33,103 nt of DNA from Actinomycetota bacterium (GTDB taxonomy: Bacteria > Actinomycetota > Actinomycetes > Streptosporangiales > Streptosporangiaceae). Within the stretch, counting starts at the first letter, position 1. Each line of letters begins with the position of its first letter. The position numbers and the translations under genes are program-made. The DNA is taken from contig QGUZ01000020.1 of NCBI GenBank assembly GCA_003242605.1, positions 1 through 33,103 of the forward strand, read 5' to 3'. Shown here piece by piece: positions 22,980 through 30,565 of the stretch. The notes under the pieces were generated by a model. It did not search any database and was not told where the DNA came from. It saw only the letters and a program-made list of their open reading frames with translations.

Positions 22980-23609
22980 TCAGCCGCGGGCGGTGAGGGC
23001 CTCGTCGGTGAAGCCGGTGCCGATCAGCCGCATCGCCTCGTCGATCAGCGCGGTGAGGTCGCTCGACTCGTCGTCGAGCCACTGCCGGTAGGCGGTGATC
23101 GCCGCGGCGAGCGCGGTCTGCGCGACGAGGCGCGGCACGAGGCCGGTGACCGGGTGCCCGGTGCGCTGCGCGACGAACTCGGCGACCGCCGCGGCCCACA
23201 GGTGGTAGCGCAGGGTGGAGTCGGCCTGCAGCGCGGGCACGTTGAGGATCAGGCGCATCCGGGTGCGGTGCTCGGGCAGGACCGAGGCGTCGTAGGTGTT
23301 GAACTCGACCACCGCCTGGCGCAGCGCGTCCATGATCGGCACGTCCGGCGGCGCGGCGGCGAGCAGCCGCCGCAGCCGGGCCACGTCGTGCTCGAACCTG
23401 CCCCAGACCAGGTCGTTCTTCGAGGCGTAGTAGTTGAAGAACGTCCGGCGACCGATCCCCGCGGCCTCGGCGATGTCGTCGATCGTGGTCTGGTCGAAAC
23501 CCTTCTCCGCGAACAGGCCGAAGGCGACGCGTTCCAGCTCGGCGTGCGACGTGCGCTGCCTGCGGCCCCGCGCCGGCCGGTCGACGGCGACCGGTCGCGA
23601 CGTCTCCAT
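22980..23609 (-). CDS. mftR: Mycofactocin system TetR-family regulator MftR
   Basis: A 209-residue TetR-type repressor. The N-terminal helix-turn-helix is at about residues 20-68 (AFGLFAEKGFDQTTIDDIAE, then GRRTFFNYYASKNDL); the rest is an all-helical ligand-binding and dimerisation domain with RMRLILNVPAL and YRQWLDDES. It is placed as mftR because it is divergent from mftA, the usual arrangement, and shows the FFNYY-SK pattern of that group. ATG 23609 has GGGAAGGGG just upstream. It probably controls both itself and the mft operon from the shared 109-bp region; acyl-CoA-type ligands are reported for MftR in mycobacteria, but nothing in the sequence proves the ligand here. Confidence 0.88.
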   Translation of the reverse strand: METSRPVAVDRPARGRRQRTSHAELERVAFGLFAEKGFDQTTIDDIAEAAGIGRRTFFNYYASKNDLVWGRFEHDVARLRRLLAAAPPDVPIMDALRQAVVEFNTYDASVLPEHRTRMRLILNVPALQADSTLRYHLWAAAVAEFVAQRTGHPVTGLVPRLVAQTALAAAITAYRQWLDDESSDLTALIDEAMRLIGTGFTDEALTARG

Positions 23610-23627
23610 CCTGCCCCTTCCCTTTTT

Positions 23628-23681
23628 TGCACCGAGTGCGTTAAATATGGGGCAACACGCCCCGGGCCGCGTCCGCCCGGG
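23628..23681. promoter_or_regulatory. mftR-mftA divergent promoter/operator region
   Basis: The 109-bp divergent gap holds GCAC-CGA-GTGC (23629-23639), followed by an A/T-rich core TTAAATAT (23641-23648) that could supply a -10 box on either strand. A 7-bp inverted repeat CCCGGGC-(7)-GCCCGGG (23661-23681) and a direct repeat GCCCCTAC (23681-23688, 23691-23698) follow before the mftA ribosome site. MftR operators are expected here; which element is bound cannot be told. Confidence 0.5.
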
Positions 23682-23718
23682 CCCCTACCTGCCCCTACGT
23701 ACACAAGAGGAGCCTGCC

Positions 23719-23829
23719 ATGTCCGACAGCGCGGCGCTCAACGCTTCGGCCGTCGAGTCGACCGAGATGATCGAGGACGAGCTGCTCGTCGAGGACGTGT
23801 CCATCGACGGCATGTGCGGCGTGTACTGA
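23719..23829 (+). CDS. mftA: Mycofactocin precursor peptide MftA
   Basis: A 36-residue ribosomally made precursor. It is acidic in the middle (EMIEDELLVEDV) and ends in the invariant core IDGMCGVY. In the known pathway MftC, with MftB, decarboxylates and cross-links the C-terminal Val-Tyr, MftE releases the modified dipeptide, and later steps give the redox cofactor mycofactocin. The ATG at 23719 has AGAGGAG six bases upstream, and the stop (23827-23829) directly follows the Tyr codon. It is the first gene of the operon, 36 bp before mftB and divergent from mftR. The core is complete, so the precursor appears functional. Confidence 0.97.
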   Translation: MSDSAALNASAVESTEMIEDELLVEDVSIDGMCGVY

Positions 23830-23865
23830 TCCAGCCGCCCGCATCGACCCCGAAGGGCCGCTGAG

Positions 23866-24168
23866 ATGAACGGTTTCGACCTCGACCGGGCCTGGGACCT
23901 GCACCCGCAGGTGTCCGTCCGCCCCGAGCCCTTCGGGGCACTTCTCTACCACTTCGGCACCAGGCGCCTGTCGTTTCTGAAGGACCGGGTGCTGCTCGAC
24001 GTGGTGCGGGCGCTGGGATCCCATCCCACCGCCCGCGCCGCGTGCGCCGCCGCCGGAGTCACCGGCGACGCCGCGATCGCCCGCTACGCCAAGGCCCTGG
24101 CCGTGCTCGCCCGCACCGACATGATCGTCGAGCGTCGCCGCGGGCCCGCCGATTCGGAGGACTCATGA
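23866..24168 (+). CDS. mftB: Mycofactocin precursor-binding chaperone MftB
   Basis: A 100-residue PqqD-like RiPP recognition element that binds the MftA leader and presents the core to MftC. Seen: DLHPQVSVRPEPFGALLYHFGTRRLSFLKD, giving the three-stranded sheet of the fold, followed by helices (LLDVVRALGSHPTARAACAA, then RYAKALAVLARTDMIVERR). The ATG at 23866 has GAAGGG about nine bases upstream. Its stop overlaps the mftC start as ATGA, so synthesis of the two partners is coupled. Confidence 0.95.
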   Translation: MNGFDLDRAWDLHPQVSVRPEPFGALLYHFGTRRLSFLKDRVLLDVVRALGSHPTARAACAAAGVTGDAAIARYAKALAVLARTDMIVERRRGPADSEDS

Positions 24169-25511
24169 CCGCCCTGGTCGACCACTTCAAGGCCGGTCTG
24201 GACGCACCGATCTGCCTCACCTGGGAACTCACCTACGCCTGCAACCTCGCCTGCGTCCACTGCCTGTCCAGCTCGGGCCGCCGCGACCCGCGCGAGCTCA
24301 CCACCGACGAGTGCAAGGCCGTCATCGACGAGCTGGAGCGCATGCAGGTCTTCTACGTCAACATCGGCGGCGGCGAGCCGACCGTGCGCTCCGACTTCTG
24401 GGAGCTCGTCGACTACGCGACCAGCCACCACGTCGGCGTGAAGTTCTCCACCAACGGGGTGCGCATCACGCCGGAGATCGCCGCCCGGCTCGCCAAGAGC
24501 GACTACGTCGACGTGCAGATCTCGCTCGACGGCGCCACCCCCGAGGTGAACGACGCGGTACGCGGCCCCGGCTCGTACGCCACCGCCATCCGGGCGATGG
24601 AGAACCTCGCCGAGGCGGGCTTCCGCGGCTTCAAGCTCTCGGTGGTCGCCACCCGCCACAACATCCCGCAGCTCGACGAGTTCAAGGCGATCGCCGACCG
24701 GTACGGCGCGCAGCTGCGGATCACCCGGCTGCGCCCCTCCGGCCGCGGCGCCGACACCTGGGACGAGCTGCACCCGCTGCCGGAGCAGCAGCGGCAGCTG
24801 TACGAGTGGCTGCTGGCGCACGGCGACAACGTGCTCACCGGCGACTCGTTCTTCCACCTGTCCGCGTACGGCAAGGCGCTGCCGGGCCTCAACATGTGCG
24901 GCGCGGGCCGGGTGGTGTGCCTCATCGACCCGATCGGCGACGTGTACGCCTGCCCGTTCGCCATCCACGAGGCGTTCCTCGCCGGGAACGTGCGCGACGA
25001 GGGCGGCTTCGCCAAGGTGTGGCGGGAGTCGCCGCTCTTCCGCGAGCTGCGCCGGCCGCAGGCCGCGGGCGCGTGCGCCTCGTGCGGCCACTACGACGCC
25101 TGCCAGGGCGGCTGCATGGCGGCGAAGTTCTTCACCGGGCTGCCGCTCGACGGCCCCGACCCCGAGTGCGTGCGGGGCGCGGGCCAGGCCGCGCTCGCCA
25201 CGGTCCCCGAGGGCAGCGCGCCCAAGCCGTCGCAGGACCACTCCCGCACCGCCAGGCCGCGCCGCCGCGGCGGGCCGGTGCCGGTGACGATCGGCATGCG
25301 CCGCCCCGCCGCCCCGGCCGCGATCCCGGCCAAGCCGTGCGACGAGAACCCGCTCAGCGGCATGCCGCTGCCCGAGCCCGCCCACGCGGCGACGCCCGCG
25401 CACGCCCCGGCCAAGCCGTGTGACGAGAACCCGCTCGCCGGTCTGCCCGCGCCGCGACCGGCCGAGGAGGCGGCGGTGGCGGGCGTCGCGTCCGGTGTGG
25501 AGCGGCCGTGA
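24165..25511 (+). CDS. mftC: Mycofactocin radical SAM maturase MftC, with C-terminal extension
   Basis: A 448-residue radical SAM/SPASM enzyme that oxidatively decarboxylates the C-terminal Tyr of MftA and forms the Val-Tyr carbon-carbon bond. Seen: the radical SAM cysteines CNLACVHC (Cys26, 30, 33), the GGGEPTVR SAM-binding motif, STNGVRI, and a SPASM domain with CGAGRVVC, ACPFAIHE, CASCGHYDACQGGC and a final Cys in PDPEC. From about residue 345 runs a Pro/Ala/Arg-rich tail with two copies of PAKPCDENPL(S/A)G(M/L)P. As I remember mycobacterial MftC (about 390 residues), this protein is longer by roughly one motif copy and its spacer. ATG 24165 overlaps the mftB stop and has GGAGG four bases upstream; its stop overlaps the next start (GTGA). 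Confidence 0.96.
   Translation: MTALVDHFKAGLDAPICLTWELTYACNLACVHCLSSSGRRDPRELTTDECKAVIDELERMQVFYVNIGGGEPTVRSDFWELVDYATSHHVGVKFSTNGVRITPEIAARLAKSDYVDVQISLDGATPEVNDAVRGPGSYATAIRAMENLAEAGFRGFKLSVVATRHNIPQLDEFKAIADRYGAQLRITRLRPSGRGADTWDELHPLPEQQRQLYEWLLAHGDNVLTGDSFFHLSAYGKALPGLNMCGAGRVVCLIDPIGDVYACPFAIHEAFLAGNVRDEGGFAKVWRESPLFRELRRPQAAGACASCGHYDACQGGCMAAKFFTGLPLDGPDPECVRGAGQAALATVPEGSAPKPSQDHSRTARPRRRGGPVPVTIGMRRPAAPAAIPAKPCDENPLSGMPLPEPAHAATPAHAPAKPCDENPLAGLPAPRPAEEAAVAGVASGVERP
25325..25441 (+). repeat. Duplicated 36-bp segment in the mftC tail
   Basis: Two nearly identical DNA segments (25325-25360 and 25406-25441) encode AKPCDENPL(S/A)G 27 codons apart. The DNA match is as close as the protein match (only a few base changes), which points to a fairly recent duplication. 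Confidence 0.85.
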
Positions 25512-27478
25512 CCGAGGAGTCCCCCAGGCTGACCGACCCGATCGGGCTGGCCGGCCGTACCGCCCCCTCGCGGGTGATCTTCGGCCCGCACGTGACGAAC
25601 CTGGGCCGCCGCCGCGCGCTCACCGACCGCCACGTCGCCTACTACCGGCGGCGGGCGGCCGGCGGCGCCGGGGTGATCGTGGTGGAGACCGCGTCGGTCA
25701 CCCCCGACGACCACCCCTACGAGCGCGCCCCGCTCGCCGCGGACTGCGGGCCCGGCTGGGCGGCGATCGCCGAGGCGTGCCGGCCGTACGGCACCGTGGT
25801 GCTCGCCGGGCTCGGCCACACCGGCTCCCAGGGGTCGAGCGCCTACTCCCAGTCGGTGCTGTGGGCGCCCTCGCCGGTGGCCGACGCGGTCAGCCGGGAG
25901 ATGCCGGCCGAGATGGAGCAGGAGCAGATCGACGCGGTGGTCGCCGGGTTCGCCGACGGCGCCCGCCGCGCGGTCGCGGCCGGGCTCGACGGGGTGGAGC
26001 TCGACGCGGGCGCGTTCTCGCTGCTGCGCCAGTTCCACTCGGGGCTGACCAACCTGCGCGGCGACGCCTACGGCAAGGACCGGCTCAAGTTCACCCGCGA
26101 GGTGATCGCCGCGGTGCGGGAGGCGATCGGCCCGGAACGGGTGCTCGCGCTGCGGCTGTCCTGCGACGAGCTCGCCCCCTGGGCCGGGGTCACCCCGGAG
26201 CAGGCCGCCGCCCAGGTGGACGCGCTCGCCGGCTCGATCGACCTGCTCACCGTGGTGCGCGGCGGGCCGTTCGCCACCTCCGCCTACCGGCCCGACGGGC
26301 ACACCCCGCCGAACTTCAACCTCGACCTGTGCCACGCGATGCGCAAGGCCGCCGCGGGCCGGGTGCCGGTGGCGCTGCAGGGCAGCGTCGTCGACCTCGA
26401 CGCGGCGCAGGCCGCGCTCGACGCGGGCGCGGCCGACCTGGTGGAGATGACCCGGGCGCAGATCGCCGAGCCGCGGCTGGTGGCGCTCGCCCGGGCCGGG
26501 CTCGCCGACCGGGCGCGGCCGTGCGTGCTGTGCAACCAGACCTGCCTGGTGCGGGACAACCGCAACCCGATCGTCACCTGCATCGGCGACCCGGGCAGCG
26601 GCCACGAGACCGAGGACGCCTACCTCGACCCGCTCCCCGGCGAGGCGCCCGCCGTCGCCGCGTCCCCCGCCGGCGACCGCGAGGTGCTGGTGGTGGGCGC
26701 CGGGCCCGCCGGGCTCGAGTGCGCCCGGGTGCTCGCCACGCTCGGCCGCAAGGTGCGGGTGGTCGAGGCCCGCGAGCGCGCCGGCGGGGCGCTGCGGCTC
26801 GCCGCGACCGGCGGCCCGTTCCGGGAGCGGCTCGCCCGCCTCGCCGACTGGCTGGAGGCCGAGTGCCGCCGCCTCGGGGTGCGCATCGACACCGGCGTCG
26901 CGGCCACCCCGGCCGACCTGGACGGCGAGGTGGTGCTCGCCACCGGCGCCCGCCCCGGGCCGCGGCCCGAGTGCCCGGACGGCACCGTGACCGTGCTCGG
27001 CGTGCGCGAGTTGTGCGAGCGCGGCCCGGCCGCGCTGCCGGACGGCCCGGTGGTGCTCGACGACCCGATCGGCGGCCCGATCGCGGTCGCCGCCGCCGAG
27101 TGGCTCGCCGCGGCCGGCCGCAGAGTCGCGCTGATCACGCCGGACGGTACGGCGGGCAACAAGCTCGCCCTCACCGGCGACCTCGCCGACGCCAACGCGC
27201 GGCTGCAGCGGGCCGGGGTGGAGCGGGTGCTGCGCTCCCGGCTGCGCGAGGTCGGCGACGGCCACGTCACCGTGGAGCACGTGTGGACCGGCGAGCGGCG
27301 CCGCCTGCCCTGCGCGGTGCTCGTCGACTGCGGCTACGAGCTTCCCGAGGAGACGCTCTACCTCGCCCGGCCCGGCACGCCGCGCGCCGGGGACTGCGTC
27401 GCCCCGCGCACCGTGCTCGAGGCCGTGCTCGAGGGCCGCCGCCGCGCCGTGGAACTCGCCACCGGAGGAGCACGATGA
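25508..27478 (+). CDS. Mycofactocin system FadH/OYE family oxidoreductase 1
   Basis: A 656-residue flavoenzyme of the 2,4-dienoyl-CoA reductase/trimethylamine dehydrogenase type. Residues 1-330 form an OYE-like FMN barrel. Cys339, 342, 346 and 358 (CVLCNQTC, 11 residues, C) bind a [4Fe-4S] cluster, and the C-terminal half is a disulfide-reductase-like domain with VLVVGAGPAGLECARVLA near residue 395 for FAD/ADP. The barrel is divergent: where relatives have a His/Tyr-containing GxHGYLxxFLSP and NxRTDxxGGS, this protein has DAGAFSLLRQF and NLRGDAYGKD, so the usual active-site residues are missing. GTG 25508 overlaps the mftC stop; the stop overlaps the next start. It is probably one half of a pair with the following enzyme; substrate unknown. 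Confidence 0.88.
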   Translation: MTEESPRLTDPIGLAGRTAPSRVIFGPHVTNLGRRRALTDRHVAYYRRRAAGGAGVIVVETASVTPDDHPYERAPLAADCGPGWAAIAEACRPYGTVVLAGLGHTGSQGSSAYSQSVLWAPSPVADAVSREMPAEMEQEQIDAVVAGFADGARRAVAAGLDGVELDAGAFSLLRQFHSGLTNLRGDAYGKDRLKFTREVIAAVREAIGPERVLALRLSCDELAPWAGVTPEQAAAQVDALAGSIDLLTVVRGGPFATSAYRPDGHTPPNFNLDLCHAMRKAAAGRVPVALQGSVVDLDAAQAALDAGAADLVEMTRAQIAEPRLVALARAGLADRARPCVLCNQTCLVRDNRNPIVTCIGDPGSGHETEDAYLDPLPGEAPAVAASPAGDREVLVVGAGPAGLECARVLATLGRKVRVVEARERAGGALRLAATGGPFRERLARLADWLEAECRRLGVRIDTGVAATPADLDGEVVLATGARPGPRPECPDGTVTVLGVRELCERGPAALPDGPVVLDDPIGGPIAVAAAEWLAAAGRRVALITPDGTAGNKLALTGDLADANARLQRAGVERVLRSRLREVGDGHVTVEHVWTGERRRLPCAVLVDCGYELPEETLYLARPGTPRAGDCVAPRTVLEAVLEGRRRAVELATGGAR

Positions 27479-29439
27479 GCGGAACCGGCCGGTACCGGTA
27501 CCTGTTCAGCCCGCTGCGGCTGGGCCCGCTGACGCTGCGGAACCGGATCGTGTTCTCGGCGCACCTCACCAACTACGCCGAGGACGGGCTGCCGAGCGAG
27601 CAGCACGCCGCCTACTACGCGGCCCGCGCCGCCGGCGGCGCCGGCATGATCATCACCGAGGAGCACTCCACCCACCCCACCGACTGGCCGTACGAGAAGC
27701 TCATCCACGGCTTCAACCCGGAGGTGATCCCCGGCTACCGGCGGATCACCGAGGCGGTGCACGCGCACGGGGTGCCGATCCTCGCCCAGATCAACCACAA
27801 CGGCGGCCAGGCCTCGGGCATGTACTCGCGGCTGCCGGTGTGGGCGCCGAGCCCGGTCGCCGACCCGCTGTTCCGCGAGGTGCCGAAGGCGGTCGAGGAG
27901 CACGAGATCCGGGAGATCATCGCCGGGTACGCGAAGGTCGCCGGGCACTGCATGGCGGGCGGCTTCGACGGCGTCGAGCTGCAGTGCTCGCACTCGTCGA
28001 TCGTGCGCGGCTTCCTCTCCCCGGCGACCAACAAGCGCACCGACCGGTGGGGCGGGTCGCTGGAGAACCGGGCCCGGCTGCTGCTGGAGATCGTCGCCGC
28101 GGTGCGCGAGGTGATCGGCCCGGGCAAGGTGCTCGGGGTACGGCTCTGCGGCGACGAGCTGATCGAGGGCGGCACCACGATCGACGAGGCCGTGGCCGTG
28201 GCGAGGATGGTCGAGGCGAGCGGCAAGGTCGACTACATCAACACCTCGATCGGCGTCGCCACCTCGACCCTCTACATGATCGAGGCGAGCATGCGGATCC
28301 CGCCGGGGTACGCGATGTTCATCCCGAGCGCGATCCGCGCCGCGGTCAAGCTGCCCGTGGTCGGCGTGGGCCGGTTCAAGGACCCGCTGCAGGCCGACCG
28401 GGCGCTGCAGCAGGGCCAGGCCGACCTGATCGGCGTGGTGCGCGGCCAGATCGCCGACCCCGACTTCGTCGCCAAGGCCCGCGCCGGGCACGCCGACCGC
28501 ATCCGCACCTGCCTGTCGTGCAACCAGGAGTGCGTCGGCCGCATGGGCCTCAACCGGTGGCTCGGCTGCATCGAGAACCCGCGCACCGGCCGGGAGGCGG
28601 TCCCGCTGCCCGAGCCGCGCCGCCGCGGCCGGCGGGTGCTCGTGGTCGGCGGCGGCCCCGGCGGGCTGCAGGCCGCGGTCACCGCGGCCGAGCGCGGCCA
28701 CCACGTCACGCTGTACGAGCGCGCGCCGACGCTCGGCGGGCAGGTGGCGGTGGCGGCGTCGGTGCCGTCCCGGGCCGAGTTCCTCGACCTCACCCGGAAC
28801 CTCGCCGCCCGGGCGCGCCACCTCGGCGTGGACGTGCGCACCGGTGTGGCGGCCGACGTGGCGATGCTGCGGGCGGAGAACCCGGACGCGGTGATCCTCG
28901 CCACCGGCGCCCGCCCGGCCCGGCCGTGGTGGGCGGGCGACCTCGACCGGGTGGTCGACGTCCGCGACGTGCTCGAGGGCCGCGCCCGGCCGTCCGGGCA
29001 GGTGGTGGTCGTCGACGAGCTCGGCTTCCACCAGGCGACCTCGGTCGCCGAGCTGCTCGCCGACCGCGGCTGCGACGTGGAGATCGTCACGCCCGGCATG
29101 GTGGTCGGCCAGGACCTCGGCATCACCCTCGACCTGGAGACGTGGAACGTGAAGGCGCACGAACGCGGCATCCGGCAGAGCACCGACCTGGTGCCGATGG
29201 GCGCCGCCGCGACCGGCGACGGCCGGGTGACGCTCACCCTGCAGCACCACCCCACCGGCACCGAGCGGACCCGCACCGCGGACTGGGTGGTGTGCGCGGT
29301 GCACCAGCGGCCCGAGGACGAGCTGTGGCACGCGCTGCGCGGCGCGCCGTTCCCGGTGCACCGGGTCGGCGACTGCCTCGCCCCGCGCCGGGCGCACGCC
29401 GCGGTCGTCGAGGGCCATCGAGTGGCGGTGGCCCTATGA
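27475..29439 (+). CDS. Mycofactocin system FadH/OYE family oxidoreductase 2
   Basis: A 654-residue paralogue of the preceding enzyme with the same layout: FMN barrel (1-335), a [4Fe-4S] site at Cys346, 349, 353 and 365 (CLSCNQEC, 11 residues, C) and an FAD/ADP domain with VLVVGGGPGGLQA near residue 388. Here the barrel keeps the family motifs QINHNGGQASG, SHSSIVRGFLSP and NKRTDRWGGSLENR. The Tyr and His that serve as acids in E. coli FadH are not found at the matching places (Ser, and no His after NTSIG), so a dienoyl-CoA reductase role is doubtful; a dehydrogenase role like that of trimethylamine dehydrogenase, which donates electrons to an ETF, fits the neighbours. ATG 27475 has GGAGGAG close upstream and overlaps the previous stop (ATGA). 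Confidence 0.9.
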   Translation: MSGTGRYRYLFSPLRLGPLTLRNRIVFSAHLTNYAEDGLPSEQHAAYYAARAAGGAGMIITEEHSTHPTDWPYEKLIHGFNPEVIPGYRRITEAVHAHGVPILAQINHNGGQASGMYSRLPVWAPSPVADPLFREVPKAVEEHEIREIIAGYAKVAGHCMAGGFDGVELQCSHSSIVRGFLSPATNKRTDRWGGSLENRARLLLEIVAAVREVIGPGKVLGVRLCGDELIEGGTTIDEAVAVARMVEASGKVDYINTSIGVATSTLYMIEASMRIPPGYAMFIPSAIRAAVKLPVVGVGRFKDPLQADRALQQGQADLIGVVRGQIADPDFVAKARAGHADRIRTCLSCNQECVGRMGLNRWLGCIENPRTGREAVPLPEPRRRGRRVLVVGGGPGGLQAAVTAAERGHHVTLYERAPTLGGQVAVAASVPSRAEFLDLTRNLAARARHLGVDVRTGVAADVAMLRAENPDAVILATGARPARPWWAGDLDRVVDVRDVLEGRARPSGQVVVVDELGFHQATSVAELLADRGCDVEIVTPGMVVGQDLGITLDLETWNVKAHERGIRQSTDLVPMGAAATGDGRVTLTLQHHPTGTERTRTADWVVCAVHQRPEDELWHALRGAPFPVHRVGDCLAPRRAHAAVVEGHRVAVAL

Positions 29440-29471
29440 ACGGCCCTATGAACGGCCCTATGAACGGCACT
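29436..29471 (+). repeat. Three 12-bp tandem repeats that multiply the fixB start codon
   Basis: ATGAACGGCCCT occurs at 29436 and 29448 and, with a changed end (ATGAACGGCACT), at 29460. Each unit begins with an in-frame ATG, giving MNGPMNGPMNGT. The first ATG overlaps the preceding stop codon. Confidence 0.9.
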
Positions 29472-30494
29472 GTGAGCGCGCGTACGGCCCCGCCCGGGCT
29501 CGCCGGGCGGCCGGTCGCCGTGGTGGTGGCGCGGGACGGGGCGCCGCCGGCCGGGGCCGGCGAGGCCGTGGCCGAGGCGGGCGGCGCGGCGATCGTGGTC
29601 GGCTCGGGCACCGAGCGGGCGGCCAAGGAGCTGGCCGCGGCCGAGCGGATCTGGTGGTGCGACACCGGGGCCGCGGTGCGGTTCGGGGCGCTCGCCGAGG
29701 CGCTCGCCCCGGTGGTCGCCGCCTCCCCGCTGGTGGTGCTGCCCGCCTCCCCGGACGGGCGCGACCTGGCGCCGCGGCTCGCCGCCGTGCTCGGCCGGCC
29801 GCTGCTCGCGCAGGCGATCCGCGCCGAGTGGGCCGACGGGGAGGTGCGCGCCGAGCTGGCCCGGCTCGACGACCGGCTGCTCGTCCCGGCCACCGCGAAG
29901 GGCCCCGCCGTGGTGACCCTGGTGCCGGGCTCGCGCACCGCCGAGCCGGCCGGGGACGCCTTGGTGACCCCCATCGAGCTGGGCCCGGTGCCGGAGCGGC
30001 CGGACGTGGAGCCGATCGAGGTGCTCGGGCCGGACGTGGCGACGATGGACCTCGCCGAGGCGCGGCGCGTGCTCGGCGCGGGCGCCGGGCTGGTGCCGCC
30101 GAGCAGCGACCCGGCCGCGGCCCGGGCCGTGCTCGAGCTGCTCACCCGGGTCGGGGCGCGGCTCGGCGCGGCCACCGGCGCCACCCGGGTGGTGACCGAC
30201 GCGGGCTGGGCCGGGCACGACCGGCAGATCGGCACCACCGGGGTGGCGATCGACCCGGACCTGTACATCGCGTTCGGGGTGTCCGGCGCGAGCCAGCACA
30301 CCGGCGGGCTCGGCTCCCCCCGGCACGTGGTGAGCGTGAACACCGACCCGCACTGCCCGATGACGGCCATGGCCGACCTCGGCCTCGTCACCGACGCCCG
30401 CGCGCTCCTGGTGGAGCTGGCCCGGCGGCTCGGCGTCGCCGTGCCGGAGGGCGTCCCGGGCGGCGGCACCGGGGAGAGGGGTCCCGATGCGTGA
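29436..30494 (+). CDS. fixB: Electron transfer flavoprotein alpha subunit (FixB/EtfA-like)
   Basis: A 352-residue ETF alpha subunit, which with FixA carries electrons on FAD from dehydrogenases to a quinone reductase. Residues 20-190 are a diverged alpha/beta domain. The C-terminal FAD-binding domain is clear: RVVTDAGWAG, RQIGTTGVAIDPDLYIAFGV (263-282), SGASQHTGGL, VVSVNTDPHCPM, and ADLGLVTDA. Possible starts are ATG 29436, 29448, 29460 or a GTG at 29472; the first overlaps the previous stop (ATGA) and is favoured by operon style. The first 20 residues are not family-like. Its place after two FadH/OYE flavoenzymes and before fixC and fixX fits a mycofactocin-associated electron chain. Confidence 0.9.
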   Translation: MNGPMNGPMNGTVSARTAPPGLAGRPVAVVVARDGAPPAGAGEAVAEAGGAAIVVGSGTERAAKELAAAERIWWCDTGAAVRFGALAEALAPVVAASPLVVLPASPDGRDLAPRLAAVLGRPLLAQAIRAEWADGEVRAELARLDDRLLVPATAKGPAVVTLVPGSRTAEPAGDALVTPIELGPVPERPDVEPIEVLGPDVATMDLAEARRVLGAGAGLVPPSSDPAAARAVLELLTRVGARLGAATGATRVVTDAGWAGHDRQIGTTGVAIDPDLYIAFGVSGASQHTGGLGSPRHVVSVNTDPHCPMTAMADLGLVTDARALLVELARRLGVAVPEGVPGGGTGERGPDA

Positions 30495-30510
30495 GGCAGG
30501 ACGAGCGATG

Positions 30511-30540
30511 TGCGGTGACCGCAGGCCGCCGGTGGCGGCC
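30511..30540 (+). promoter_or_regulatory. Paired inverted repeats in the fixB-fixC gap
   Basis: TGCGGT-G-ACCGCA (30511-30523) is a near-perfect palindrome, and GGCCGCC-GGT-GGCGGCC (30524-30540) follows directly. In the 71-bp gap, one of the few real gaps of this operon, they could form an RNA hairpin that tunes expression or mRNA decay. Confidence 0.45.
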
Positions 30541-30565
30541 GGCATGGGACGGAGGAGGCCGGGGC

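Noticed and set aside
25091..27280. 729-codon open frame on the minus strand opposite mftC and OYE 1
   Set aside because: It mirrors the codon bias of GC-rich coding DNA on the other strand; its translation is Gly/Arg/His-rich without motifs, while the plus-strand genes carry clear family signatures.
25508..29439. Classical 2,4-dienoyl-CoA reductases (fadH) for fatty-acid oxidation
   Set aside because: The Tyr and His acid residues of E. coli FadH are not found at the matching positions in either copy, and the operon context is mycofactocin.
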